This document shows, piece by piece, positions 44,801 through 56,145 of a stretch of DNA of 64,000 bases. The stretch's first letter is position 1. Each line of letters starts with the position of its first letter. The stretch comes from Thinopyrum elongatum (taxonomy: Eukaryota; Streptophyta; Magnoliopsida; Poales; Poaceae). The stretch covers positions 378,047,380 through 378,111,379 of the forward strand of contig CM022302.1 in assembly GCA_011799875.1 (NCBI GenBank), given 5' to 3'. The position numbers and the translations under genes are program-made. Under the pieces are notes generated by a model that was not told where the DNA came from, did no database searches, and was given only the letters and a program-made list of their open reading frames with translations.

Positions 44801-46002
44801 ACGGCGAGCGATGGCGGCGAACCATAAACGGCGAGCTCAGGATTGAGTCTAGTGGCTCGCCCGAGTCGAAAAGAAAAGCACGCACGCTGACTAGGGTTCC
44901 CAGAAGCACGGCGGAGCCCGTGGCTAGGCGCGGAGTGGACGAGGGCGACTGCTATGAGCTCGCTGGCGGAAGCAGAGGCACGGCCATGGTGTTGGCTAGC
45001 CAGGGCTCAAATCCGAGCAAACCAGAGGAGAGGGAGGAAGTGGAGCTCACCGCAGAGGCGCAGGGTCTAGGCAATGGGCTCGGGGAGGCTCGGGGTGGCC
45101 GAATTCGATGAGGGAGGCCGGCGGTGCAGGAGGTTGAATACGAGCCCGTTCGCGTCTTCTCGCGCTCCTCAGCTTGAGTACTTCACTAGAGATGGAGAGG
45201 GTGTCGAGGCGGACCGCGGGGACACGCTGGTTCGATGGTGAATGGCCGGTGGTCGCGAGCTCTACGGCGGCGGCGCCATGGCTGCGCCCTGCTGCGGTGG
45301 GGAGGACAGGGACGAGGCAGGGAGAGGGAGGGAAGTGAGGCGAGGGGAGGCCAGGGAGGCAGGGGGCTCGGCCCCTATCCACCACTGGCGCGGGCGCACG
45401 CTGTCGTGCGGGGGAGAGGGGGGGCCTGGCCTTGCGCGCGCGTGCACGCGCTGTGTTCGACAGCGGTGCGGGGAGGAGCAGTGCGGGGGTGAGGGAAGGC
45501 GCTGCGCGGGTTGGGCCGGCCACTGTTGACCTTAGGCCCAGGCACAGTGGGCCTCTTTTCCTTTTTTTTATTTTCTTTTCTGTTTTCTGTTTTGTCTTTG
45601 GTTGATATTGCAAATGGCTTTTGTAAAATATGTGACTGGTCCAAATATTAACAGTGCAGAATTAGTCACTGCTAGAAAATGGTTTGATGTCCATATCTTT
45701 TTATTTGGATTTTAGTTAATTGAAAAAGGATTAAATACTGCTGTTTTGTTGCTGTTAGAGTCACTTAATTAATTTAGTGAATATTGGTTATAATTTTAGA
45801 ATATTCTCTGGAATATTTACAATATTATGAACATTTTAGTTATGAAATCTGAACAACTTTTATTTGCACTTTTAGTTTGAATTTCCATTTGAATTTGAAT
45901 TTGAAAAGAGATATGATCCAAATGATGCTTAAGCACTGTTGATCATGATGACATGGTATTATCAAAAGGGGATTACTGTAGCTAACCACTGGGGGTGTTA
46001 CA
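41855..46002 (-). repeat. 5' LTR of chromovirus
   Basis: 4148 bases, colinear with 32707-36909 apart from small changes and the 54-base deletion after 42192. Confidence 0.92.
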
Positions 46003-46048
46003 AGTCTCCTCCACTAATAAAAATTCTCGTCCCGAGAATTAAGAGGTA
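46003..46048 (-). repeat. Truncated second internal region beside chromovirus LTR
   Basis: The 46 bases match 36910-36955 with only two or three differences (polypurine tract and the bases inside it), then similarity stops abruptly. Confidence 0.85.
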
Positions 46049-46081
46049 GAGAATTCCATGCTCCACATCTAGCGCGAAAGT

Positions 46082-46162
46082 ATGGTGGAGGAATCCGTGG
46101 ATGCTGCCAAGCGGCGTATTGACGACATGAAAGAGATCATCGCCACTCGCAGCGAGAACTAG
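46082..46162 (+). pseudogene. Possible C-terminal tail of a CACTA gene
   Basis: A 26-codon open end, rich in Ala, Arg, Asp and Glu (V-D-A-A-K-R-R-I-D-D-M-K-E), reads helical and protein-like, and stops at TAG 46160-46162. It sits right at the broken edge of the CACTA candidate, so the rest of the gene may have been removed at the junction. Nothing links it firmly to a known family. The following 46163-46760 has no recognised feature. Confidence 0.25.
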
Positions 46163-46764
46163 TCTCCGCGGCTTGCAGCAACGCATTAAGAAAGTAGAGA
46201 TCAGCGAGCCAGATCATTGTCTGCGTCTTCCTTCTTCTTTTGCCCTTGTGTATTTCGGGCGTTGCCGCATGTGGCATTTTTAATTATCTTCCTAAATATG
46301 ACAATTATTATCAACTATCATCGTCCTTATATATTCATATCAATCTTGCTATAAGTCGCAGTCGATGCTATATATGTCCGTCAGATCTTACATCAAGATC
46401 CGTGCAAAATTTTCTTTTCAGATTTTCATTTTTCTCTCTTAAATCTCAGTAGAGTGAGACATAGCCACGCCATAAAATAGGGGCTCGGGCACCATTAATG
46501 GAGACATTGGGAGAGAGGTGGGCGGCGGATGGAGGTCAAAGCTGGGCTCTCCTCCCGATAAGCAGGCACAGGGGTCTGATCGCACGCCTCCCGTACTCAA
46601 ATAGCTACCCGCACGCGGCGCCTCCTAGCCAATAAAAAAAGGGGACGCGTGGCGGCACGTAAATGGTAAGTAGAACGCCCATGGTTTCAATAATACTTGT
46701 GTTTCCGATTGTAATGTGACAGCACTTGTTCCAAAATGACTTTGTTGGTTGTTAATGTGTGCGC

Positions 46765-48125
46765 CTTCACAAATCGGACAAAAAAATTACCACAGCATGT
46801 TGGTGCCATGTCATGACACCATGCCAAGTTTCATGATTTTCAGGCGAGTTTTGGATTTACAGGAATTTAAAAACCAAGTTTCTCGATGTTTCCGGCCGAA
46901 CCACGACACCCAGATGTTTGAATTCCATTCCCATTTCTTACATGGGACCTAGAAATTTACCCAAGTATACATAAATGATTTTTCAACCAACTTTGGCGCA
47001 CAGGAGCATGTGCTTGTAGTTCAAATTTGAATTATGCGCATTAAATGCCTGGAAACTCAATAAATGTATAAAAAGGCCAAACGAACCCGGAATAATTCCA
47101 AAATTTAGCACAAAACTCATATATTTCTATGTTGCCTCTGTAAAAAAATAAGGGGGGAGCCAGCGTATATCGTTTCGCACACAAAGGTGACACATTCCCT
47201 CTCGGAACCACGAGCCTTCTTGAGAGAAGCTCCGGTTTGCAAGAAGCTTATAACAAAACTTGTCCCAATTCGGCCAAAAAATTTACCACAACATGTTGGT
47301 GCCATGACATAACACCATGCCAAGTATCATGATTTTCAGGCGAGTTTTGGATTTACAGGGATTTAAAAACCAAGTCTCTCAATGTTCCCGGCCGAGCCAC
47401 GACGCCCAGATGTTTGAATTTCATTCCCATTTCTTGCATGGGACCTAGAAATTCACCCAAGGACACACATGTGATTTTTCAACCAACTTTGGTGCACTGG
47501 AGCATGTGCTTGTAGTTCAAATTTGAATTATGCACATTAAATGCCTAGAAACTCTATTAATGTATAAAAAGGCCAAACGAACCCTGAATAATTCCAAACT
47601 TTAACACGACACTCATATAGTTCTATGTTGGCTCTGTAAAAAAAATCAAGAGGGGGGAGGGCAGCGTATGTCATTTCGCACACAAAGGTGACACGTTCCC
47701 TCTCGGATCCACGAGCCTTCTTGAGAGAAGCTCCGGTTTGCAAGAAGCTTATACCAAAACTTGTCCCAATTCGGCCAATTTTTTTACCATAGCATGTTGG
47801 TGCCATGACATGAAACCATGCCAAGTTTCATGATTTTCAGGCGAGTTTTGGATTTATAAGAATTTAAAAAGCAAGTTTCTCAATGTTTTCGGCCGAGCCA
47901 CGACGCCTAGATGTTTGAATTTCATTCCCATTTCTTGCATGAGACCTATAAATTCACCCAAAGACACACATGTGATTTTTCAACAAACTTTGGTGCACTG
48001 GAGCATGTGCTTGCAGTTCAAATTTGAATTATGCACATTAAATGCCTAGAAACTCAATTAATGCATAAAATAGGCCAAATGAATTCGGAATAATTCCGAA
48101 ATTTAACACGACACTCATATAGTTG
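46765..48125. repeat. Tandem repeat, about 500-base period, 2.7 copies
   Basis: The anchor CATGTTGGTGCCATG recurs at 46796, 47292 and 47793 (spacing 496 and 501). Copies run about 46765-47263, 47264-47765 and 47766-48125; the third lacks its last about 140 bases. Inside each copy are a GCCGAGCCACGACGCC phrase and a CAAATTTGAATTATGC phrase. Such arrays are common in CACTA elements of Triticeae. From 48126 to 48352 nothing is recognised. Confidence 0.88.
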
Positions 48126-48352
48126 CATGTTCACTGCAGATAAATGTTCTAGCTATTCATACACCATCCTTTCCCTCTGTAACACCATTTTTTCTTTCAA
48201 AACAGAATGAAAAAATCAGGTATACCACAAATAGTTCACTAGCAAGAATTGTGTGGGATGCGATATAAAATATCTAGGCACACCGTCTTGTCTGGCTTAC
48301 GCAGGAAGCTTCATCGTCTACAGTCCATCACCCGCGCTTGAACTAAACTTGT

Positions 48353-49843
48353 TGATGACCCACAATTATAGGGGATCAATCGTAGTCCTTTCGATAAGTA
48401 AGAGTGTCGAACCCAATGAGGAGCAGAAGGAAATGACAAGCAGTTTTCGTCTAGATAATTTCTGCAAGCACTAAAATTGTCGGTAATAGGTAGTTTGATA
48501 GCAAGATAATTTGTAATGAGCAAATAACGGTAACGGTAACAAAAGTGCAGCAAGGTAGCCCAATCCTTTTTGTAGCAAAGTACGGGCGAAAACGATCTCT
48601 TATAATAAGCAAAGCGTTCTTGAGGGCACACGGGAATTTCATCTAGTCACTTTCATCATGTTGGTTTGATTCGCCTTCGCTACTTTGATAATTTGATATG
48701 CGATTGGACCGGTGCTTGGGTGCTGTTCTTACTTGAACAAGCATCCCACTTATGATTAACCCCCTTGCAAGCATCCGCAACTACGAAATAAGAATTAAGA
48801 TAACAATCTAACCATAGCATTAAACATATGGATCCAAATCAGTCCCTTACGGAATAGCGCATAAACTAGGGTTTAAGCTTCTGTCACTCTAGCAACCCAT
48901 CATCTAATAACTACTCCACAATGCATTCCCTTAGGCCCAAATATGGTGAAGTGTCATGTAGACGACGTTCACATAACACCTCTAAGGGAATCACAACATA
49001 CATATCATCAAAATATCAAACGAATATTAAATTCACATGATTACTTGCAACATGATTTCTCCCGTGGCCTCAAGAACGAAGGTAACTACTCACAAATAAT
49101 ATTCATGCTCAAGATCAGAGGGATATTAAATATCATAATGGATCTAAATAATATAATCTTCCACCAAATAAACCATCTAGCATCAACTACAAGATGTAAT
49201 CAACACTACTAGTCACCCATAGGTACCAATCTGAGGTTCCGGTACAAAGATTGAACACAAGAGATGAACTAGTGTTTGAGAGGAGATGGTGTTTTTGAAG
49301 ATGTTGATGAATATTGGCCTCCCAAAGATGAGAGGGTTGTTGGTGATGACGATGGCTTCGATTTCCCCCTCCGGGAGGGAAGTTCCCCCGGCGGAATCGC
49401 TCCACCGGAGGGCAAAAGTGCTCCTACCCAAGTTCAGCCTCGAGACGGCGGCGCTCCATCTCAAAATTCCTCTCTTTATTTTTTTCGAGGTCAAAAGACC
49501 TTATATACCAGAAGATGGGCACCGGAGGTGGGCCAGGGTGCCCACTACCCACCAGGGCGTGCCCTGGTGTCTTGTGGCCACCTGGCAGCCCCCTCTGGTA
49601 GTTCTTTTCTCCAATATTTATTATATATTCCAAAATAATTCTCCATAAAATTTTAGATCATTTGAAGATGTGCAGAATAGGTATCTTTGACATAGCTTTT
49701 TCAGGTCTAGAATTCCAGCTGCCAGTATTCTCCCTCTTTGTGTAAACCTTGCATATTATGAGAGAAAAGGCATTAGAATTACTCCACAAAGTGTTATTAT
49801 GCATAAAAACAGTAGTAAAACATGATGCAAAATGGATGTATCA
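48353..49843 (-). repeat. 3' LTR of Athila element
   Basis: 1491 bases. The TATA box TATATAA is at 49501-49507 (minus), with the palindromic ACCAGGGC-GT-GCCCTGGT upstream at 49551-49568. Followed by the polypurine tract. Confidence 0.92.
49501..49507 (-). promoter_or_regulatory. TATA box of Athila 3' LTR
   Basis: On the minus strand GGTATATAAGG. The equivalent box in the other LTR is at 58081-58087. Confidence 0.65.
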
Positions 49844-51609
49844 ACTCCCCCAAGCTTAGACCTCGCTTGTCCTCAAGCGAAAGCCGATATCAAAAATCAT
49901 GACCACATGTTTGGAGAGAGAGGCGTCGATAAAAACAAAATACGGACATAGTAACATCATGCGTATTATTATAACAGCAACAAACTTTATCACAAAACCT
50001 TGTCATATAGCTTCTCATGAACAAGTATCAATTCATCACAACATCGAAGTAGATAGCATAAACTTTATTGAAAACCAACAAACTATGTTCTCGGTCAACT
50101 TTGTAACTACAATTCACCATATTTTTAGGAAGGGTCTTGTATCGGAGCCTTTTGGCAAGTCCACATACTCAACCATCATTTAATCTTCTATGATTGCTAA
50201 CACTCACATCATACATACGAGCAAAAAGTTTGAACCAGAAACATAGAAAGTAGGGGCTTATAATTTTGCCTCCCAACTTATTCACCTCAAGGGTGATGTC
50301 AACAATAATAATTCATGATCACTCATATTCAACTGGATATATGTGCTTAGATCTTTCCCCACCACATGATGCTTGCCAAAGAGAAAATAAAAAGGAATAG
50401 AGGAAAATACTTTGACTCTTGCATAAAAAGTAAATACATAAATGTAAAAGATAGGCCCTTCGCATAGGGAAGCAGAGGTTGTCATGCGCTTTTTGGTTTT
50501 GTATGCACATTCCCTTAATGCAAAAGAACATCACGTTATATTGCCCCTTATGATAACAACCTTTATTATGCAGTCTGTCACTTTTATTACGTTGCCATCA
50601 CAAGTTCATACAACACTTATTTTCCCTTACACTAAAAGATCAAACACATTTAGGAGCAATTTTCATTGCCTTTTTGCACCAATGGCAACTTACTTGAAGG
50701 ATCTTACTCAATCCATAGGTAGGTATGGTGGACTCTCAAAACATGGATTTGGGTTTAAGGATTTTGGATGCACAAGTAGTATCTCTACTTAGTGTGGATT
50801 TTTGGCTAGCAAAGATATTGAGCAAGCACCACATGTTGAAGGATCTATGACAATATAACTATGTAATATGAATAAACATAAATCATTACGTTGTCTTCCA
50901 ACGTCAACAATTTGGCATAAAATATTTAATGGGGGCTCACAATCATAAAAGATGTCCAAGATAGTATATTTGCATGTGAATCTTCTCTTCCCTTATTAAT
51001 TCTTTCATGAGTTGCATCATTGACCAATGCTATGATTGTTAACTTTCAATAAATTTTACCACTTATACTTTTCCTTATATGATGTCATTACTTACCATAA
51101 GATTAGCATATGATCTTTTTCATTATTTCCTTTGATTCTGATTGAAACAAAAAGTAAAGAAGCAAAAACTCAAACTAAACTTTATTATATAACTCTCACT
51201 CGATTACATAGATAGATAGATAGATTGATAGATAGATAGATAGATAGATCACGAAACTAGCACTCCAAAATAGATCATACTAAACTTTTATTCAACTAAA
51301 TCACAAAATAGCTAAGGATCGAACTAAAATAGGTAAAGATAATAAAAGTGATGGTGATATGATACCAGGGTATCTCCCCCAAGCTTGGCACAAGCCAAGG
51401 GGAGTGCCCATACCCATGTACTCAAATCTCCTTCTTTGGTAATGATGATGGTGGTGGTGATGAGGTGGTAGCATTCTTGTTCTCCAACTTATGCTTGAGG
51501 ATAAAATTTTCCTCCCTCAAGTCATCGTTCTCCTGCTCAAGCTTCAATATCTTTTTGCATAATGCTTGCTTACTTTTGATGCAGAAAACGAGATGGAATA
51601 AATTGGATC
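49844..51609 (-). other. 3' noncoding region of Athila element
   Basis: Polypurine tract at the edge (rc of ACTCCCCCAAGCTT), then AT-rich sequence without supported coding. It holds the GATA microsatellite 51209-51249 and a hairpin with arms CTTGGC/GCCAAG at 51384-51399. Confidence 0.65.
51209..51249. repeat. (GATA)n microsatellite
   Basis: About ten GATA units with one GATT interruption. Confidence 0.9.
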
Positions 51610-51843
51610 TTAGATTTTTTTCACCTTGTTGGGTAGGCTTGACTTCTTGAATTCCACGTGCATATCTCCCAGTTGAGGTAGCGGAACTTCATCTTCTTCG
51701 GAGCTGGAATCCTCCATCCTCTCCGAATCGGTGTCTTCCTCCTCATCTGTGGCCCATAAGTAGGGATAGATCTCCCGAAAGATGTTTGGATCTGGAGTAT
51801 GGTGGGAAACATAGCTCTCTCCATCTGAATCTTGTGACGACAT
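51610..51843 (-). CDS. 3' ORF of Athila element, N-terminal fragment
   Basis: Reads from an ATG at 51843 for 77 codons. The N-terminus is Ser/Asp-rich and acidic (a D-E-E-E-D-T-D-S-E run), then a V-P-L-P-Q-L-G-D-M-H-V-E-F segment. It occupies the place of the extra ORF that follows pol in Athila elements. Whether it is the same protein as the ATHILA ORF-1-like one at 63174-64000 cannot be shown, as they do not overlap. A TATA box (51924-51931) and a palindrome (52004-52043) lie just upstream, so it may have had its own promoter. It is truncated: no domain continues downstream. Confidence 0.5.
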   Translation of the reverse strand: MSSQDSDGESYVSHHTPDPNIFREIYPYLWATDEEEDTDSERMEDSSSEEDEVPLPQLGDMHVEFKKSSLPNKVKKI

Positions 51844-51923
51844 ATTTTCATATCTACCAGGAAAACAACACAAAATAAGAACAGAGGATTTCTCCGCGAT
51901 ACGGTGGTCAAATCGCTCGGGGG

Positions 51924-51931
51924 TATATATA
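51924..51931 (-). promoter_or_regulatory. Internal TATA box upstream of Athila 3' ORF
   Basis: TATATATA on the minus strand, about 80 bases before the ATG at 51843 and about 70 bases after the palindrome 52004-52043. This copies the arrangement of the LTR promoters. Confidence 0.5.
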
Positions 51932-52003
51932 AAGAATTTTTATCTTGGGAAACAAGCATATGGAAGGAAAACGGAGTCGGGAAGGTGCCCGAGGGGCCCA
52001 ATA

Positions 52004-52043
52004 CCCACCAGGGTGCGCCAGGTGCGGCAGGCGCGCCCTGGTG
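52004..52043. repeat. Internal copy of the LTR-type palindrome
   Basis: CCCACCAGGGTGCGCC ... GGCGCGCCCTGGTG, the same core as in the LTR palindromes, but inside the internal region. Confidence 0.8.
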
Positions 52044-52210
52044 TCTTGTGGGCACCTGGGTTGCCTTTATAGTTGTTTCTTATTTTTCTATTTTTTCTAG
52101 TATTCCAAAAATGACAGAAAATATTTTTGCGGAATTTTCGGAGACTGTTTACTTACCGTATCATGTACCTCTTCCTTTTTAGTGTTCTGGAAGGTTTCTT
52201 TAATGTGTTC

Positions 52211-53047
52211 CTATGGTGTCATGGTTTGAATAATATTGGTTTCAACATTAATAGGAGTACCTGAGATATACTGCTTAATTCTTTGCCCATTAACCACCTT
52301 CGGATTGGTGCCTTTGGCATTATTGATCTTAATAGCTCCAGAACGATAAACTTCTTCAATGATATATGGCCATTCCCATTTGGAGAGAAGTTTACCTGCA
52401 AAAAATCTAAAACGAGAATTGTACAATAGAACATGTTCACCAACTTTGAATTCTCGTTTTTGGATTCTTTTGTCATGCCATCTTTTAACTTTTTCTTTGA
52501 ATAGTTTGGCATTTTTATAAGCTTGGGTTCTCCATTCATCTAGTGAGCTAATATCAAATAACCTCTTTTCACCACCAAGTTTGAAGTCACAATTGAGTTC
52601 TTTAATTTCCCAATATGCTTTATGTTCTAACTCAAGAGGCAAATGACAAGCTTTTCCATAAACCATTTTGTATGGAGACATAACCATAGGATTTTTATAA
52701 GCTGTTCTATAGGCCCAAAGTGCATCATCCAGTTTCTTAGACCTATTCTTTCGGGACCTATTGACAGTTTTTTGTAATATTAATTTTATTTCTCTATTGC
52801 TAAGTTCAACTTGACCACTAGATTGAGGATGATAGGGTGATGCAATTTTATGGTTAACATCATATTTAGCAAGGATTTTACGGAAAGCACCATGAATAAA
52901 GTGTGAACCACCATCAGTCATTAAATATCTAGGGACACCAAACCTTGGGAAAATAACTTCTTTAAGCATTTTAATGGAGGTGTTATGATCAACACTGCTA
53001 GTTGGAATAGCTTCTACCCACTTAGCGACATAATCAACAACAACCAA
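52211..53047 (-). pseudogene. Integrase core and C-terminus of Athila element
   Basis: A 278-codon open frame. [10 protein letters not shown], then M-T-D-G-G-S-H-F (second catalytic Asp), [15 protein letters not shown] (Glu), [11 protein letters not shown] and the Athila hallmark [17 protein letters not shown]. The C-terminal region has V-G-E-H-V-L-L-Y and a degraded GPY-like W-E-W-P-Y-I-I. The first catalytic Asp lies in the preceding fragment (53014-53514) and appears altered. Inactive as it stands. Confidence 0.88.
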
Positions 53048-53514
53048 AATATATGTATACCCATTAGAGGAATGAAAAGTTCACATATAATCAAAGCCCA
53101 AACATCAAAAGGTTTAACAACAAGTGAATAATTCAGAGGCATTTCCTGACGCTTACCAATATTACCAATTCTTTGACATTCATCACAAGATAAGACAAAC
53201 TTACGGGCATCTTTGAAAACAGTAGGCCAATAAATATCAGATTGTAATACCTTGTGCGCAGTTCTATCTCCCACATGATGCCCTCCATAGGCTTCAGAGT
53301 GACATTTCCGTAGGATTTGTTCCTGTTCATGCTTAGGTACACAACGTCTAATAATACTATCTACTCCTTTATAAATATGTGGGTCATCCCAAAAGTAATG
53401 TCTTAAGTCATAGAAGAATTTTTTTCTTTTGTTGGTATGTGAAACTAGGTGGTATATATTTAGCAACAATGTAATTAGCATAGTCAGCATACGAAGGAGT
53501 GTTATGAGAAGCAT
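53014..53514 (-). pseudogene. Integrase zinc-binding region of Athila element
   Basis: Same polyprotein, shifted frame. The H-H-C-C domain reads H-S-E-A-Y-G-G-H-H and C-D-E-C-Q-R-I-G-N, with Y-W-P-T-V-F-K-D-A between. It runs into the start of the core, where the expected Asp of the W-x-x-D-F-M-G-P motif is not preserved. Overlaps the frame of 52211-53047 by about 30 bases because of a frameshift. Confidence 0.8.
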
Positions 53515-54394
53515 TTATTACAGCTAGTTGTTCATCAGGAAAACTATCATCAATAGGTAGTGGGTCATCAAGAATATTTTCAAACCTACACAAGTTATCA
53601 GCTATGGGATTCTCAGCTCCTTTCCTATCAGTGATATGTAAATCAGATTCTTGTAGCAAGAGAACCCACCTAATGAGTCTAGGTTTAGCATCTTTCTTTT
53701 CCATAAGATATTTTATAGCAGCATGATCGGTGTGAACAATTACTTTGGAATCAACAATGTAAGATCTGAATTTATCACAAGCAAACACAACTGCTAAAAA
53801 TTCTTTCTCAGTAGAAGCATAATTTCTTTGGGAACTGTCAAGAGTTTTGCTAGCATAATGGATAACATTTAATTTCTTATCAACTCTTTGCCCTAGAACA
53901 GCACCAATAGCATAATCACTAGCATCACACATAATTTCAAAAGGCAAGTTCCAATCAGGTGGTTGAACAATAGGTGCACAAGTTAAGGCTTTCTTAAGTG
54001 TTTTAAAGGCTTCTACACAATCATCGTCAAAAACAAATGGAACATCCTTTTGTAAAAGATTAGTAAGAGGCCTAGAAATTTTAGAGAAGTCTTTAATGAA
54101 CCTCCTATAGAAACCAGCATGACCGAGGAAACTACGAATACCTCTAATGTCTTTAGGACATGGCATTTTCTCAATTGCGTCAACTTTAGCTTTATCTACC
54201 TCAATACCTCGTTCAGAAATTTTATGCCCCAATACAATGCCTTCATTTACCATAAAGTAACACTTCTCCCAATTCAAGACAAGATTAGTTTGTTCACATC
54301 TCTGCAAAACTCGATCAAGGTTGCTTAAGCAATCATAAAAAAAAAGTTCCGTAAATGGAGAAATCATCCATGAAAACCTCAACAATATTTTCAC
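53408..54394 (-). pseudogene. RT end and RNase H of Athila element
   Basis: A 328-codon frame. Begins just after the active-site block; the F-M-D-D motif itself lies at about 54362-54375. It continues with G-H-K-I-S-x-x-[20 protein letters not shown], then RNase H: I-M-C-D-A-S (Asp), [14 protein letters not shown] (Glu), V-H-T-D-H-A-A (Asp) and [10 protein letters not shown]. Catalytic residues are present. The join to upstream RT is frameshifted by extra A residues near 54350. Confidence 0.88.
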
Positions 54395-54650
54395 AAAAAA
54401 TCAGAGAATATAGGAGTCATACATCTTTGAAAGGTAGCGGGTGCATTACATAAACCAAAGGGCATACGTCTATAAGCATAAGTTCCAAAAGGGCAAGTAA
54501 ATGTGGTTTTCTCTTGATCAGGTTGTGAAACAGCTATTTGAGAGGAACCAGAATATCCATCAAGAAAACAAAAGAGTGTGTGCTTAGATAGTCTTTCTAG
54601 CATTTGATCAATAAAAGGCAGAGGGTAATGATATTTTCTAGTAGCTTTCT
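54391..54650 (-). pseudogene. RT palm fragment of Athila element
   Basis: Carries F-C-F-L-D-G-Y-S-G (first catalytic Asp), F-T-C-P-F-G-T-Y-A-Y-R-R-M-P-F-G-L-C-N-A-P-A-T-F. It is joined to 54651-55965 by a one-base deletion within the D-Y-R-K-L-N block and to the next fragment by a frameshift near the F-M-D-D site. Confidence 0.87.
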
Positions 54651-55965
54651 TTAATTTCCTAAAACAATCACCATTCTATAGCCAGTAACAATTCTTTGTG
54701 GGATAAGTTTATTTTTATCATTAGGAACAACAGTAATACCTCCTTTCTTAGGGACACAATGAACAGGACTTACCCATCTACTATCAGCTATGGGATAGAT
54801 TATACCTGCTTCCAAAAGCTTTAGTATTTTAGTTCTTACCACTTCTTTCATCTTAGGATCCAATCGTCGTTGATGATCAACAACGGATTTAGCATCAGGT
54901 TCCATATTAATCTTGTGCTGACAGAGGGTGGGACTAATGCCCTTAAGATCATCAAGAGTATATCCAATAGCAGCACGATGCTTCCTTAGAATTTTTAATA
55001 ATCTCTCTTCTTCATGATCTGAAAGGTTAGCACTAATAATAACAGGATATATCTTTTTCTCATCAAGATAAGCATATTTCAGGGTGTCAGGCAATTGCTT
55101 TAACTCAAACATAGGATCACCCTTAGGTGGAGGAGGACCTCCTAGAGTTTCAATAGGCAAATTGTGTTTAAGGAGAGGTTGTTGTTCAAAGAAATTTTTA
55201 TCTATTTCGTTTCTTTCATGCAAGTGCATATCATTCTCATGGTCTAGCAAGTATTGCTCTAGTGGATCAGTAGGAGGCATGGCAATAGAAGCAAGACCAA
55301 TTATTTCATCTCTACTAGGTAATTCTTTATCATGAGGTTGTCTACGGGACTTAGAGAAACTGAACTCATGAGACACATCACCAAAACTAACACTGACAGT
55401 TTCTTTCTCACAATCTATCTTAGCATTGACAGTGTTCAAGAAGGATCTACCAAAAATTATGTCACAAAAGTCATCTTGTGGGGAACCAAGAACTAGAAAA
55501 TCAGTAGGGCATTTTATTTTCCCACACAAGACTTCAACATCTCTAACTATCCCAAGTGGTGTGATGGTATCTCTATTAGCAAGTTTAATAGTAACATCTA
55601 TGTCTTGTATTTCAGCGGGTGCTATATAATTCATAATTTCTTGGTATAAGGTAAAAGGAATAGCACTCACACTAGCACCCAAATCACATAAGCCATGATA
55701 ACAATGATCTCCTATTTTAAATGAGATGACAGGCATGCCAACAACAAGCTTGTTCTTATCTTTAGTATCGGGTTTGGCAATTCTAGCAGCTTCATCACAA
55801 AAATAGATAACATGCCCATCAATATTATCGAGCAAGAGATCTTTAACCATAGCAACACTAGGTTCTACTTTAATTTGTTCAGAGGGTTTACGTGCTTTAA
55901 TATTACTTTTGCGAACCACTGTTGATACCTTAGCATGTTCCTTTATCCTAACAGGGAAAGGTGGT
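54651..55965 (-). pseudogene. Protease and RT N-terminus of Athila element
   Basis: A long open frame (over 430 codons). P-P-F-P-x-R-I-K-E-H-A-K marks the gag-protease junction. The protease active site is C-D-L-G-A-S, the variant usual in Athila, followed by I-F-G-R-S-F-L-N-T. After a linker with a G-G-P-P-P-P-K-G segment comes the RT entry K-L-L-E-A-G-I-I-Y-P-I, W-V-S-P-V-H-C-V-P-K-K-G-G. It ends in a frameshift before the D-Y-R motif. Confidence 0.88.
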
Positions 55966-56145
55966 TTTCAATATAAGTAGTAGGCACAACTGGATCACCA
56001 TTATAAATGATAGTTTCATCTTTAACTATTACCGGTTCCTTAATATCTTCTTTAATAGGGGATGATATTTAAAACACTTCTCCTTAGGGAGATCAACATG
56101 AGTAGCAAATGATTCACAAAAAGAGGCTACTATCTGAGAGTCAAG

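Larger units (their letters stand above)
32707..46048 (-). mobile_element. Tekay/Del-like chromovirus with 4.2-kb LTRs
   Basis: LTRs 32707-36909 (4203 bases) and 41855-46002 (4148 bases), TGTGACGCCCCC...GTTACA on the plus strand. The internal region 36910-41854 encodes gag, protease, RT-RNase H, integrase and a C-terminal chromodomain on the minus strand, in Gypsy order. The initiator-Met primer site lies at 41837-41851. The right LTR is followed by 46 bases identical in type to the internal sequence next to the left LTR (46003-46048 versus 36910-36955), so a truncated second internal region is attached. No TSD is found. All coding parts are broken. Confidence 0.9.

Noticed and set aside
46003..46007. 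TSD for the chromovirus (GTAAT at left versus AGTCT at right)
   Set aside because: The sequences do not match and the right flank is internal element sequence, so no TSD is claimed.
46765..48125. Tandem array considered as CRISPR or satellite centromeric DNA
   Set aside because: Units are about 500 bases without short repeats and spacers, only 2.7 copies, and the genome is a plant.
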